A stretch of 64,000 nucleotides of DNA, taken from Palaemon carinicauda. Its lineage: Eukaryota > Arthropoda > Malacostraca > Decapoda > Palaemonidae. Below are positions 11,125 through 22,027 of the stretch, piece after piece (position 1 is the first letter of the stretch; every line of letters starts with the position of its first letter). The DNA lies in contig NC_090730.1 of the NCBI RefSeq assembly GCF_036898095.1, forward strand, positions 22,919,121 through 22,983,120, read 5' to 3'. The notes below the pieces were generated by a model, which did no database searches, was not told the origin of the DNA, and worked only from the letters and a program-made list of their open reading frames with translations. A program made the translations under genes and the position numbers.

Positions 11125-11720
11125 TTCCTTAGCTTGAAATTTGGTTTTCTCAAAGTCCTTGGGACATGTGATGTCCTTTCTTACAATTTTTAATGCCCTA
11201 CAGAAATCCCTTGATTGGCCTTTACATGTACTGTATTTTAGTGCTGCCTTTGACCGTGTTAATCATGAAGCCTTTGTTTTCAAACTCAAACAGTTTGGAG
11301 CAGGTCGGTCTTTTCCTAGCATCATTATTGAATTTTTAAGTAATCGATTGCAGAGAGTAGTTGTTTGTGGGCACCATGAGTGTATAAGAATGTGATATCT
11401 GGTGTTCCTCAGGGTAGTGTTCTTGGCTCATTGGTTTTCATACTATATACACATGTGGTTTGACCTAGAAAACAAGCATGTTGCATGTGCAGATGATGCG
11501 ACTTTTTCTTAATACCATCTCTTTAATGTAGACCTGAGGTTGGTAAATCCCTTAATAGAGATCTAGCTAAAAATTAGTGCATGGAGCAAGTTATGGTGTA
11601 TGAAGTTGAACCCTAACAAAACACAAAGTATGATTGTAGGTAGGTCAAGGACAGTTGCTCATCTACATTCAGATCCTAGCATTGATAATGTCGCTTTAAC
11701 TCGTGATTTTTTTTTATGAT
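11125..11720 (+). pseudogene. Jockey-like LINE reverse transcriptase fragment
   Basis: The frame 11141-11395 encodes motif A FSAAFDRVNHEA followed by FKLKQFGAGRSF and EFLSNRLQRVVV. The next stretch reads VISGVPQGSVLG-like (motif B) and then CADDATFS near 11490-11510, a YADD box with Tyr changed to Cys. MKLNPNKTQSMIV follows near 11605. These are the palm motifs of a non-LTR retrotransposon of the jockey/CR1-like group. Stops and frame changes make it a fossil. It is cut off at both ends by copy B1 and the Tigger remnant. Confidence 0.75.
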
Positions 11721-11724
11721 GTCT

Positions 11725-14265
11725 CATGTTTTACATGTAAATTGCCTAATTCGTTCCAAGCCCTGCAAAAACACCACATTAAATTTTATAATAAAGGCAA
11801 ACTGTACTAACCTCAATGAATAGAATCATTTGGATCATACGTTACCTAACCTAACTGTTAATACTTGTAAATGAAGTATTATTAGAAAATACAGTAATGC
11901 AATAATACAGTAAATGGAAAATAAGGAAAATGTGGTACGTACCTTTCGAGTGAGGCGATGTCTTAAAGAGAAAGTGGCAGCAGAGGAGGAGGACAAATGG
12001 CAGAAAACATTTACAAGTGGGAGAAAACCTGAACGCTTAACTTTACAAAACACATTATCAAATGACAGAAAACATTAACACAACTTTACGAAACACATTA
12101 ACAAATAGAAGAAAACATTAATGCTTAACTTTACAAAAAACTTAAAATTTGATTTCCTTTTTTTTTTGGCTTACTACTGAAATGCCCTCTTTAAAAAATA
12201 ACTATCCAAGGAAGTCTTTTTCTGCCTTCTTTTTAAAATGTTCCTGAAATGACTCAGGCAAACGTCATTAAGCTGCGCAACTAGATGACCTGTGTAAGCC
12301 TTTTTGGGGTGTGTCTTTTGTACAAAAGTGTGCACCGTATTAAAAGCAGCTAGAGCCTGCTTAATTTCTGCCATTGTCATAGGGTCCTCCTCCTCGTTGT
12401 CGCTAGAGAGCTATTCTTGAATGCCATTCAGTTACATGGCCTCTAACTCCTTCAGGTCATCCATCGTAAGCTGGTCTTGGTGCTGCTCGAGAAGCTTATT
12501 AATATTGTCCTCATTGATGACCAGCCCCATGGAGCTCCTGAGTGTAACGATCTTGTTAACCTCAGGTTGTGGAACAGGTTCAGGATCGTCAACATTTTTG
12601 GCTTTGGCCTCAGCTATGCCTATGTGGAATCCCTCGAAGCCTCGTGCGGAGATGGCATCAGGCCACAGCTGCATCCACAAAGAGTTCAAGGTGCACCTCG
12701 TAACTTCCTGCCAAGCTTGATTAATGAGTTAGACTCGTATCACAATATCGAAATGCTCCCTCCAAAATTCACGCAGAGTGAGGCTTATGTTGTCGGTGAT
12801 TTTGAAACATCTCCTGAACAGATGTTTTGTATAGAGCTTTTTGAAGTTGGAAATCACTTGCTGGTCCATGGGTTGGAAGAGAGAGGTGGTGTTAGGCAGA
12901 AGATAGAGAACCTTAATGTAGGAATACACCAGAAGGATATCTTTCTCGAGGCCAGGAGAGTGAGCATTGACCAACACCAGCAGAAATTTCAAAGGGAGAC
13001 CTTATTTTTTTACAGTTGGACTGAAACAGAGATTTATCCACTTGGTAAGCAAGAGTCTCATTACCCAGGCTTTCGCATTAGCCTTCCATATCATGGGAAG
13101 CTTCTCCTTTAGCACTTTGTGGGCTTTGAAGGTTCGAGCCCCTTACAATCCTCTCTGGTGTTTGCACAGAGGGCAAGGGTAAGCGGGTCCTCCATAGGCT
13201 TATGCCCAGGTAGCTTCTCTTCCACTGTGATGTAGGCCCAACAAAGCATTATTTTCCAGAAAAGCCCAGTTTTGTCACAGTTGAAGACTTGCTGGGGATT
13301 GTAGCCTTCCTGGAGAGTCAACTCGTCAAATTTCTTAACAAAGGCTTCGGCCGCTTTCATGTCTGAGCTGGCAACTTCCCCGAGCTGCAACACCGAATGA
13401 ATGCCAGACCTTCTCTTTAATTTTTAAAACCACCCTTGAGAAGCCTTGAACTCTGGGAGTGCCTGCTTCGTTGTCCTTTCTCCCGTATCTTCTTGGGCCT
13501 GAGCACGCATGAGATCACCAAAAAATGGTGCTGACGTTGTGGCAGCTTGTTGTCTCGGAGATAATGTCTCCAGTGATTTCCTTGTCCTTAATCTAAAGAA
13601 GAAGCAGTCTCTCCATCTTATTATGGACGTGGCTCCCCTTGCTGGAAAGGCAATCATGCCCTTAGAAGATGTTGTTGCTTTGATGGCTTCCTTCTGTTTA
13701 AGGATGGTGGCTATCATTGATGGATTTCAGCCATATTCCTTAGCGATCACACCCTAACCAATTGCCAGCCTCATACTTGTTAACTATCTCCGGCTTCGTC
13801 TCTATAGAAAGCATCCTCTTCTTCTTTCCCTGAACATCAGCAACATTCTTTGGACTCATGGCTAATAATGTATGAGTTGAAAAACACAACACATTACAGT
13901 GCTGTACAGTAAACAAAAGCAAGAAAGCTAAATCGCCAACACAAATTCAATGTAAACGATAGCGCTGCCAAAATAAAAGGGTTGAGGAACGCTGATACAT
14001 AAATACATGATGGGATAGATGCTGACCAATGGGAGAGCAGGATGTTATAGCGGTAACTAGAATCAGAGTTGGGAGATAAACAATGAGAGCACAGGAGGAT
14101 AGTGGCAAGCAGGACCCACTTAAAGAAGGTTGGCCAAACGATGGTCAGTATTTTTTCTTTCTTTCTTTCTATCCCGTCAACTGAGCCATGGCCCGGCCCA
14201 GTCGCGCGCGTTCTGATAGGACGATGATATCTATTTGCATAAATTTTGTTAGGTAACATGCATTA
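11725..14265 (-). mobile_element. Degraded Tigger/pogo-type DNA transposon
   Basis: The element is oriented on the - strand around the broken transposase at 12174-13859. Its low-coordinate end (11745-11960, with CCTAATTCGTTCCAAGC and ACCTAACCTAACTGTTAATA) is colinear in inverse orientation with the fragment at 46870-47147. That fragment ends in a Tigger-like AGAGGTATTACTATA terminus. Clear terminal repeats are not preserved here, so both limits are approximate. Confidence 0.65.
12174..13859 (-). pseudogene. Broken Tigger (CENP-B/DDE_1 family) transposase
   Basis: Reading right to left, the start MSPKNVADVQGKKKRML at 13859 resembles the start of the intact transposase at 24853. It is followed by a Ser/Gly region ending in FKASQGWF, then VFNCDKTGLFWK (first catalytic Asp, the next Glu changed to Lys). 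LPNTTSLFQPMDQQVISNFK (third Asp) and a C-terminal ILKRRQKKTSLDSYF follow. The second catalytic motif, MDNAPAHP in the intact protein, reads LVNAHSPG here, so that Asp is lost. At least five frame changes or stops separate the pieces. It is related to but clearly older than the intact copy. Confidence 0.8.
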
Positions 14266-14464
14266 GGATAAATGTTTTTTTCTATCAATGTGTTCAAACA
14301 ATATCCTAACATGAGATAGAAAAGAGTGAAAAATATTTACTATCAATGTATTCAAACTATATCTTAACATAGGATAATGAAGAACGAAAAGTATATTAGT
14401 CTATATTTGATATATCATGATATTTTCTGATCAATTAAAGATTTATGGGATGCCAGTTTTCTTT

Positions 14465-15500
14465 TTAAGACCAAGAGAACAATGATAGATAAAAATATAT
14501 ATTTTTACTATATATACATGCATACAGAGAGAGAGAGAGAGAACTGTGAAATATAATACTACATATTAAGTTTAATTTCTTTCCTATCTTATTTTTGTCA
14601 GATTTGTTTTTCAACTTTTTATTTAATCTGATGGCGTTGTTGAGGTAGCGTATTCTAAAAAATACAGATATCTTGGGAAAAAAATTCAACAATTCTTCAG
14701 GAATATCCATTTCAAGTTCTCCTGAGGCCTTTTTAAGGTCTTCCTCGAGTGATTTAAAACAGTTTTTTCTTACACGAAGACTGCCCGTGAATGGAGTTAA
14801 ACACCTCTCTTAACTTAGTTAATTGTAGGAAGAACTCTTTAGAGGGAAAATGCAAATAGCCCCTACTTTTGAATTCAATCCACGATTTACCTGAAGTTTC
14901 ACTAGTTTCTTGATTGCCCAAATGAGGGTATTTGATGGAAAAATTTTAACTATGTAACCACCAATATACTTCAAAGCTTCCTCTTCTATATCTGTGTTGA
15001 CCGTTTTTTTCAAGTTTGCATCATCAATTGGAATGTCATCTTGCTTTGAAAAATCATAATAATTTTCACAATTAGGCACCAAATCTTTAAGCAAAAGGCT
15101 TGTCAGGCACACTTCTAACACCATCTCCCTTTCTTTGGCTTGATTTTTTATTTCATTTGCAGACATTTTAGTCAACGTGTCCTGATTGTTAAACTTTCCA
15201 TTAGAGTTAAGATATAGTTAACACCAAAATTGCTTTTCACCGTATTGAAAAGACCAATCTGTGACTTTGACGAAAGTATCACCCCTTTCTGAAATCTATA
15301 AATACACTTGGTTTTTAGAGATTTGACTTTCATTTTACTCACGCAGTCTATCACTTTATTATTAAGCACATTTATTTGTTGCTCCATGTGCATTCTAAAT
15401 CCACTGCGCATTTGCAAGTCTCCAATCATTTAATTTGAATTCATGACATCAAACCAGTCATTTATGAGAGATATGAAGTCAGACTGAGAGAGCCTTGGCC
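14465..15500 (-). pseudogene. P-element-like (THAP9-type) transposase C-terminal remnant
   Basis: From high to low coordinate, the - strand reads LINDWFDVMNSN (about 15440-15480), then a frame with CIYRFQKGVILSSKSQIGLF and NYILTLMESL (15172-15429). Next comes EEEALKYIGGYIVK (14819-15175) and finally FFRIRYLNNAIR (14465-14710). These are in the order seen in the C-terminal half of P-element transposases and THAP9. A TAA directly follows FDVMNSN. The THAP DNA-binding domain and catalytic N-terminal part are absent, since the fragment is truncated at about 15490 by a pogo-like terminus. Family assignment rests on motif recognition only. Confidence 0.65.
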
Positions 15501-15751
15501 CACGTGATGAGCCAGGTCGGTGAATCATTCATAATCCTCTGTCTGGCCGACCTTCTTTACGTGGGTCCTGGTGGCAAGTTTACAGTTTGATGGCGCGCAA
15601 ATTTTAGAATTATTTTTGGCGGCTGGGCAAATCTCATACCATATCTCATTTTGTATCATGAAATTTTTTTCATAGGCGAAAAAATCTTTGCATCTTGTTT
15701 CGCATCCTGAATTTTTTTATGCAGGAACTTTCGTATCATGTGGTATTACTG
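15495..15751 (-). repeat. Terminal fragment of a pogo-like element
   Basis: It ends at GGTATTACTG|TA (15751). In reverse complement it begins CAGTAATACC, the kind of end seen in Tigger/pogo elements with TA targets. AAGATTTTTTC, ATGATAC and AAAATTTGC..AAACTGTAAAC blocks are shared with 31384-31600, so both are ends of one family. Copy C1 begins only 26 bp away. Confidence 0.55.
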
Positions 15752-15777
15752 TACAGTATATGCATAGAAATAAATAA

Positions 15778-15955
15778 TTTTCAATATCAAACTTACCCGA
15801 TGATCATATAGCTGCATCCCTGCTGCCCGACAGAAAAAACCTACGGGCGGAATACGCCAGCGATCGCTATACAGGTGGGGGTGTACATCAACAGCGCCAT
15901 CTGTCAAGTAGGTACTCAAGTACTCGATGTCAACAAGAACCAATTTTCCCTCTGT
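15778..15955 (+). repeat. Left inverted terminal repeat of C1
   Basis: Near-perfect inverted complement of 22028-22205. It contains the 10-bp palindrome AGCGATCGCT and the words CAACAGCGCCATCTGTC. Its outermost 36 bp recur, inverted and unchanged, in the internal complementary region at 21894-21930. Confidence 0.9.
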
Positions 15956-17227
15956 CGTGCCACTGGCAAGACCTACTAAATACGCCGTCCCTAACTGGAT
16001 TTGTTTTCACAACGATTTGGTGAAGTACACTATTCCAGTTTTGAGCTTTCGCTATGCAGGGGTTTTATCTTCATTTCAAAACTTGAACTCGTTTTGGATA
16101 GATTTAATTATGGTGACGAAGAGAGTATGGACTCTCTTTCACTTTTAAATGGCCGACCCTTCCCTTAGACGGAAGTGTGTTTAGGTTTTTGGTAATTTTG
16201 CTTAACAAGTTATAGATCTATTTATTTTATATCTCTCCGCCTTTATAGGCCTCTTCGATTAACTTTCCATTTATTATAAACTTATAAAAATTAATTTTTA
16301 TGTTTGTTTATATGCGACCTTTCCTAATAGTAGGCGGTCCTTACTTGGAACCGAAGTTAATTAACATTGAGCCCGTCATATCGTATTTAACCTTTTAAGA
16401 ATTTAATACTTTTTAATTTTAATGTTTTATGAAAGAATTTCTTTGATAGTCTCGTACTGTTTTCAAAGATGAACTAACGTTTAGTTTAGTCTCCGCAGTT
16501 GTTGACGTTCAGAACGTTCAACATGCGCTCTATCGTTACGATAAAGAGAGAGTATTTCACGGTTTCACGTTGCAGTAAGAGTAAACCGATTCTAGCGTTT
16601 CGTTCATTCTTTCTTAGCTTAAATGGTTTAAATTCTAAATAAAGGAACTTTTTATTTGGGAAACCTTTCAGTTTTTTCCTTTAGCAAATAATATGTTTTA
16701 ACGATATATATTGGGATCTTCTCTCAGGTTCTAAGTCAAGAGAGAAGAGAGAGAGAGATAGAGACGGAGGGAGAGAGAGGAGAATAAACGTTTCGTTCAA
16801 GCGGGAAACGTTGTTCTCGTTTTTTACTCTTCTCCCTAGTCGCTGTAGGGGAAGAAGGTAAAACGTTTCTAGAGTTTTATTCTTGTTCCCAGGCTTTATG
16901 CGGTGAGAGATTTTAAACGTAGTTTATTTGATCTAGTGTTTAGTCTCTTTTCCAGCCACTGAATTCTTTATCTTTAATTATGTTTTTCTGTTGCATTGTA
17001 AAACTGTTTTCGCAATTACTACCTTTTAATGAAGGATAGGATTATGTGTTTCAGGTAGAAATCAGTTAAGTTTTGATTTCCGTGAAATAAGTGCAAACAG
17101 AAAATCAAAAGTGATAAAGTGATAGGCGCAAAGTGTTACAGTGTTGCGTTCGAGGGTTCGTCTGTTCGTGCCAGTTGTTCACCTAGTCCGGGACCTCTTA
17201 CAAGCTCCCAAGCCCAGGGGAGAAGTA
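15956..17227 (+). other. Untranslated leader of C1 with GA-rich tract
   Basis: About 1.27 kb without long ORFs between the left repeat and the first gag ATG. It is colinear with the leaders of C2 and C3. A purine tract of GAGAGA repeats lies at 16737-16783 and is kept at the same place in all three copies. The element promoter probably lies in or near the left repeat and leader, but no core promoter can be named from the sequence. Confidence 0.6.
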
Positions 17228-17548
17228 ATGTCGAACGACTTATGGGTTCCACAGGCCTTGATCGACGAACAGACGTTTCCCTCCGTGGTTTCGGGTGTAT
17301 CTACACACGTTGCCGACGTGATCGCCCCACCCACACAAAGACGAGAGAGCCCATTTATTCCTCGTCTGCGGAAGAGGTTTCTCGTAGAAACCATGGACCA
17401 ATCTTGCAGCTTTTTAAGTGCAAGTCGGTCCCTTCCGCGCAAGTCCAACGGCCTAGGTGTAGCCACTGGGTCAGTTCGGACTCGCTGCAGTCATCTGACG
17501 ACTGCACACCTCCCTAGAGAGGCAAGGTGGTACCGTAACAGGCAGTAA
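17228..17548 (+). pseudogene. DIRS gag-like ORF, N-terminal part (C1)
   Basis: ATG 17228 opens a 106-residue frame beginning MSNDLWVPQALIDEQTF. The same start occurs in C2 (41876) and C3 (61245), which supports it as the true gag start. C2 and C3 diverge or shift frame after EQTF. No domain is recognised. The frame stops at 17548, and downstream gag sequence continues in other frames. Confidence 0.55.
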
Positions 17549-17652
17549 CTCCGTCTGTTGCCGCACCAGCTGTTTTAGACCCTCAGTCACAACGGACAGT
17601 AGCTCCGTTTGTTGCCGTTTTTTGTAGACCCTAGTGGTCTTTACTGCAGTCT

Positions 17653-19395
17653 ATGCAGACTCAGTTAGCTGCGGTTATGCAGGAGTTTCGTGCGGAGAAG
17701 GTTTACACTGCTCTCGTTAGCCTACAACCTGCCACGGTTGTGCGCCCAGCTCACGCTGAGGCTGCCTGCTCCCACACTCCGGCTGCGGAGAGCTCCACCT
17801 CCGATGCGCGATCGACCCTGCCAGACGCATGTTAACGTTAGCCGACGTGCGGCTCCCTCCGTTAACATGCGTGAGCTACCGCATCAGCAGTGGGAAGGTG
17901 GAGTCAAGCTGCCGTGTTTTGACGCGATGCGTTAGTTTCCGCAACCCACGGCAGTCCCCACCACGCACCACCACTCCGCTTTGGTTGTTGCCTGCTCCCA
18001 CACTCCGACTGCGGAGAAGGTTGACGATGCACCCGTTGGCCTACAGCCTGCCACGGTTGTGCGCCCAGCATGGCTGCCTGCTCCCACACTCTTGTTGTGA
18101 GAGCTCCTCCACCCATGCGCAGTCGACCCTGCCAGACGCATGCTGACTCCCACAGACACACGGAGCACTCCGTTGCCGTGCGTGAGCTACCACAAGCTGC
18201 CGTGTTTTGACACGGTGTGTCAGCCTCCGCAACCCACTGTGGTTACTGCCTCTCGCCCGCAGCAGACTAGTCAGTCAGGAGTTGAGGCTTCCCACACAGC
18301 TTTGGTTGTTGCCAGCTCACAGACTGTCAAGCAGTTACATGAATTTGCCTTCTGGTCTGCTACTAATGCACCAGGGCTGTATGTCCTCACGCACCTGTTG
18401 TGGTTGACAGTTCAGTTTTTAAACAGTTCACAGACTGTCGGGCAGTTACATAACGTTGCCTCCTGGTCTGCTGCTAATGCACCAGTGCTGTATGTCCTCA
18501 CGCACCTGTTGTGGTTGACAGTTCAGTTTTTGACAGTTCACAGACTGTCAAGCAGTTACATAACGTTGCCTTCTGGTCTGCTGCTTATGCACCAGTGAAA
18601 CCCTCACTGAGATAACCTAGCTTTTCTCGGACATGGTTCCTGTAGATGAGAAAGTGCTGTTCTCCCTCCTTCTGATATTCCCTTGAGGACTCTGTCATTT
18701 GGAGAGGAGCCTTAAGCTGCTTAGCCTCCTATGGACTTTAATTAAAGCATAACATGCTTCCAGGGATGGTAAATGGTTCCGCTTCAGTCGCTAACCCCGT
18801 CTGTTGCCACACCTGCTCCCATAGACCCTAATGGGCTTTGTTGCAAGACATGCAGTCCAAGCTTAGTCCTTGATAGAGGATTTTTTACGGAGAAGAACCT
18901 TCTAGCCAACAACCTTCCTACCGGTTGGTTGTACGCCCTGTTGACGCTGAGGTATCCTACTCACGTCCGCCAGTTGAGATGGTTCCTCCACCGGTGCGAC
19001 CCAGTGTGGGTTGCCAGTCGCACGTTGACGTTAAGCGACTCTCGGAGGTGGTTGTGGACGTTCAGTGTGTCACTAGGAAGACGTTCAACAACCAGCAGAG
19101 GTGACTTGTTGTGACGCAGTGCGGCAACCTCAGCAACCCGGTAGGGGATTGTCTGCACAACCCAGACAGTCTAGACAGTTTCGGGTTGTCGCTGTACTTC
19201 CTCGCGTCCCCATGGTTGACAGTTCACAGACTGTGCAGCAGTACCATGATCTTGTGTCCGGCTCCGTCACGCATCCACCAGTGCGACCGGATTCAGCGAG
19301 TCAGACGTTGCCCACTCCGTTGCCGTTTCCTCATCAGTTTCGGATGAGGAACCCTCTGATGAGGACATGGCTGAACAAGACGATCAACCCCCAGC
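17653..19395 (+). pseudogene. DIRS gag-like region with internal duplications (C1)
   Basis: The region is broken into several frames. A module encoding CFDAxRQP, SRVDAV and SSQTVxQxHDVA in better copies appears more than once here, near 17910, 18210 and 19110. A stretch of about 300 bp (CTGCTCCCACACTCCG, GTGCGCCCAGC, GCCAGACGCATG) is duplicated between about 17715-17830 and 17990-18145. The end corresponds to the acidic segment SDEEPSDED..QQDDQPP of C2 and C3. Confidence 0.55.
18318..18600 (+). repeat. Three tandem copies of a ~110-bp unit inside C1 gag
   Basis: CACAGACTGTC occurs at 18318, 18429 and 18539, spacings 111 and 110 bp. Each is followed by (A/G)AGCAGTTACAT, GTCTGCT and AATGCACCAG-type sequence, and the first two also by TATGTCCTCACGCACCTG. 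C2 and C3 contain one equivalent unit, so the expansion is private to C1. Confidence 0.85.
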
Positions 19396-20040
19396 CCTGC
19401 TATCCATCCAGAAGATGCTGAAGAAGGAACACGGCCCTGTCAGGCTGTGGATGAGTCTGGTTAGGACACTGTCATCCGTGGTTCAATTGGTGTCACTTGG
19501 AAGACTACAATCCGTCCTCTCCGGTTTCATCTAGCTCTTCACTGGAAAGGACAAGACGCTAGAAGCGGTCTCGATCCCGGTTTCCGGAAAGATAAGTCTG
19601 GTCTGACTTGATGAAAGGACTTTATCAACCTTTGAAAGGGTCTTCCCCTGACTGTTCAGACTCCCAACCACGTTCTCTTCTCAGACGCATCGGACGTAGG
19701 CTGGGGTGCGTCCTTAGGCGGTAGGGAATGCTCGGGATTATGGAACTCGAGTCAAAGGACAATGCATTTCAACTGCAAGAAGCTTCTGGCAGTACGTCTG
19801 ACCTGGAAAAGCTTCAGGTCTCTCCTTCAAGGCAAAGTGGTGGAGGTGAACACGGTCAACTCCCTGCTTTGATGTACATCTCCTAGCAAGGAGGGACCTA
19901 CTCTCTGACATGGTACGAGTTCGCAAGTGACCTCCTCTCCTGTTCAACAGGTCTAGACTTTTCACTAGTAACGAGTTTCATCCAAGGCAACTTGAATGTC
20001 ATAGCAGATTGTCTCAGTAGGAAGGGACAATAATTCCAAC
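19396..20040 (+). pseudogene. RT thumb remnant and RNase H (C1)
   Basis: It begins LLSIQKMLKKE.. VRLWMSLV and SLGRLQS, the thumb end of a DIRS RT, directly after the gag acidic segment. No RT fingers, motif A, B or C lie between. RNase H follows with LFSDASDVGWGA at 19678-19713, where the first catalytic Asp is retained, unlike in C2 and C3. Multiple frameshifts and stops follow. The end (VIADCLSR) lies near 19995-20020. Confidence 0.7.
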
Positions 20041-20049
20041 ATGTTGGAC

Positions 20050-20440
20050 CCTCCACAAGGATGTATGCAAGAGACTTTGGGTCACCTGGGGCCAGCCAAC
20101 CATAGATCTCTTCGCAACCTCGATGTCCAAGAGGCTCCCTATACTTTGCTCACCTATCCCGGACCCAGCAGTAGTTCTTATAGATGCCTTTCTACTAGAT
20201 TGGTCTCATCTAGATCTATATGCATTCCCTCCGTTCTAGATTGTCAACAAGGTACTGCAGAAGTTCGCCTCTCACGAAGGGACAAAGTTGACGCTAGTTG
20301 CTTCCCTCTGGCCCGCGAGAGAATAACTTACCGAGGTACTTCGATGGCTAGTAGACGTTCCCAGAACACTTCCCCTAAGGGTGGACCTGCTACGTCTGTC
20401 ACGCGTAAAGAAGGTACTCCAAGGCCTCTACGCTCTTCGT
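20050..20440 (+). pseudogene. Dam-like methyltransferase region (C1)
   Basis: TWGQPTIDLFATSMSKRLP, then DAFLLDWSHLDLYAFPPF, then LTLVASLWPARE can be read in frame with the upstream Trp-Gly motif, and stops occur at F*IV and E*LT. It is colinear with 44735-45000 in C2. The domain assignment is by position within DIRS elements. Confidence 0.55.
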
Positions 20441-21457
20441 CTGACTGCCTTCAGAATATCGAAAGACTCTCGAGAACTAGAGGTTTTTCGAAGGAGGCAA
20501 CCAGAGCGATTGCTAGAGCAAGGAGAACATCCACCCTTAGAGTCTACCAATCGAAGTGGGAAATCTTCCGAAACTGGTGCAAGTCAGTATCCGTATCCTC
20601 GACCAGTACCTCTGTAACTCAAATAGCTGACTTCCTCTTATATCTGAGGAAAGAGCAATCTCTTTCAGCTCCCACTATCAAGGGTTACAGAAGCATGTTG
20701 GCATCAGTCTTCCGTCACAGAGGCTTAGATCTTTCCAACAATAAAGATCTACAGGACCTCCTTAAGTCTTTTGAGACCACGAAGGAGCGTCGTTTGGTTA
20801 CACCTGGTTGGAATTTAGACGTGGTTCTAAGATTCCTTATGTCAGACAGGTTCGAACCACTTCAATCAGCCTCCCTGAAAGATCTCACCTTTAAGACTCT
20901 TTTCCTGATATGCTTAACCACAGCTAAAAGAGTCAGTGAGATTCATGCCTTCAGCAAGAACATCGGATTCTCATCCGAAACGGCTACATGTTCTACACCT
21001 TGGTTTTCTAGCCAAACACGAGCTGCCTTCTCGGCCTTGACCAATATCATTCGATATTCCAAACTTATCGTATGGTCGGAAATGAACTAGAAAGAGTATT
21101 ATGTCCTGTAAGAGCTCTTAAGTTCTATTTTAAAAACCTTTACGAGGCCCGTCTGAAGCTTTATGGTGTTCAGTTAAGAATCCATCTTTGCCTATGTCAG
21201 AGAATTCTTTATCCTATTTTATCAGACTGTTAATACGAGAAGCTCATTCCCTTCTGAATGAGGAAGACCAAGCTTGGCTGAAGGTAAGGACACACGAAGT
21301 TAGAGCTGTCACAACTTCCGTGGCCTTTAAACAAAATAGATCTCTGCAAAATATATTCGACGCAACCTATTGGAAAAGCAAATCAGTGTTCGCGTCTTTT
21401 ATCTTAAGAATGTCCAGTCTCTTTACGAGAACTGCTACACTCTGGGACCATTCGTAG
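20440..21457 (+). pseudogene. DIRS tyrosine recombinase (C1)
   Basis: The frame to 21090 gives the core-binding domain (VYQSKWEIFRNWCK, ADFLLYLRKEQSLSAPTIKG) and the first catalytic Arg in TAKRVSEIHAF. A frameshift near 21000-21090 and a resumed frame at 21188-21457 give HEVRAVTTSVAF (HxxR intact) and DATYWKSKSVFASF. One T is missing at the expected catalytic Tyr codon, so the protein continues as ILRMSS instead of YLKDV. The enzyme is therefore cut exactly at its nucleophile. Confidence 0.8.
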
Positions 21458-21468
21458 CAACGAGTGCA

Positions 21469-21493
21469 GTAGTGGTGGGGGCTCCACCACTAC
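21469..21493 (+). other. Hairpin downstream of the recombinase in C1
   Basis: A perfect 10-bp stem, GTAGTGGTGG pairing with CCACCACTAC, with a 5-nt loop. The equivalent in C2 (46106-46131) has changes on both arms, TGAG with CTCA. A 3'-end RNA structure is a possible role, by inference. Confidence 0.5.
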
Positions 21494-21893
21494 AATTCCC
21501 TAATTCCAGAACCTTTTTAATCTTTCTCTTGAAATATTTTTGGGTTGTCCGGAAGGCTAAGAAGCCTTTCGCATCCTACTTGATTTGGCGGGTGGTCAAA
21601 ATCATTTCTTGAGAAGCGCCTAGATTAGAGGTTTTGATGAGGACCTTTAGTATGGGTTGCAACCCTTCATACTTCAGCTCCTAGGAGTCGCTCAGCATCC
21701 TATGAGGATCGCGAGGCTCAGTAAGGAAGACGTACTTAAAAAGGCAGAGTAATTGTTCAAGTCGTCTTCCTTACCAAGTACTTATTTATTTTATGCTTGT
21801 TATTTTTAATAACTGCTAAAATGAAATACGGAATACTTAGCTCATAATGTCAACTTGTAATGCTGGTCTCTACCCACCCCCCTGGGTGTGAAT

Positions 21894-21982
21894 CAGCTAT
21901 ATGATCATCGGGTAAGTTTGATATTGAAAAATGTTATTTTCCTTAGTAAAATAAATTTTTGAATATACTTACCCGATGATCA
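21894..21982 (+). repeat. Internal complementary region (ICR) of C1
   Basis: The first part (to about 21932) is the exact inverted complement of the element's left edge. The second part (TGTTATTTTCCTTAGTAAAA onward) is the exact inverted complement of its right edge at about 22175-22226. Joining the two complements is the hallmark of DIRS elements, where the ICR is thought to align the ends when the circular DNA copy is made. Confidence 0.88.
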
Positions 21983-22027
21983 TAAATTAAAGGACCCACC
22001 CTTCCTCCCCAATAGAGAACCAGTGGG

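Noticed and set aside
12477..13112. 211-codon + strand ORF
   Set aside because: It is the antisense shadow of the broken Tigger transposase, which shows clear motifs on the - strand.
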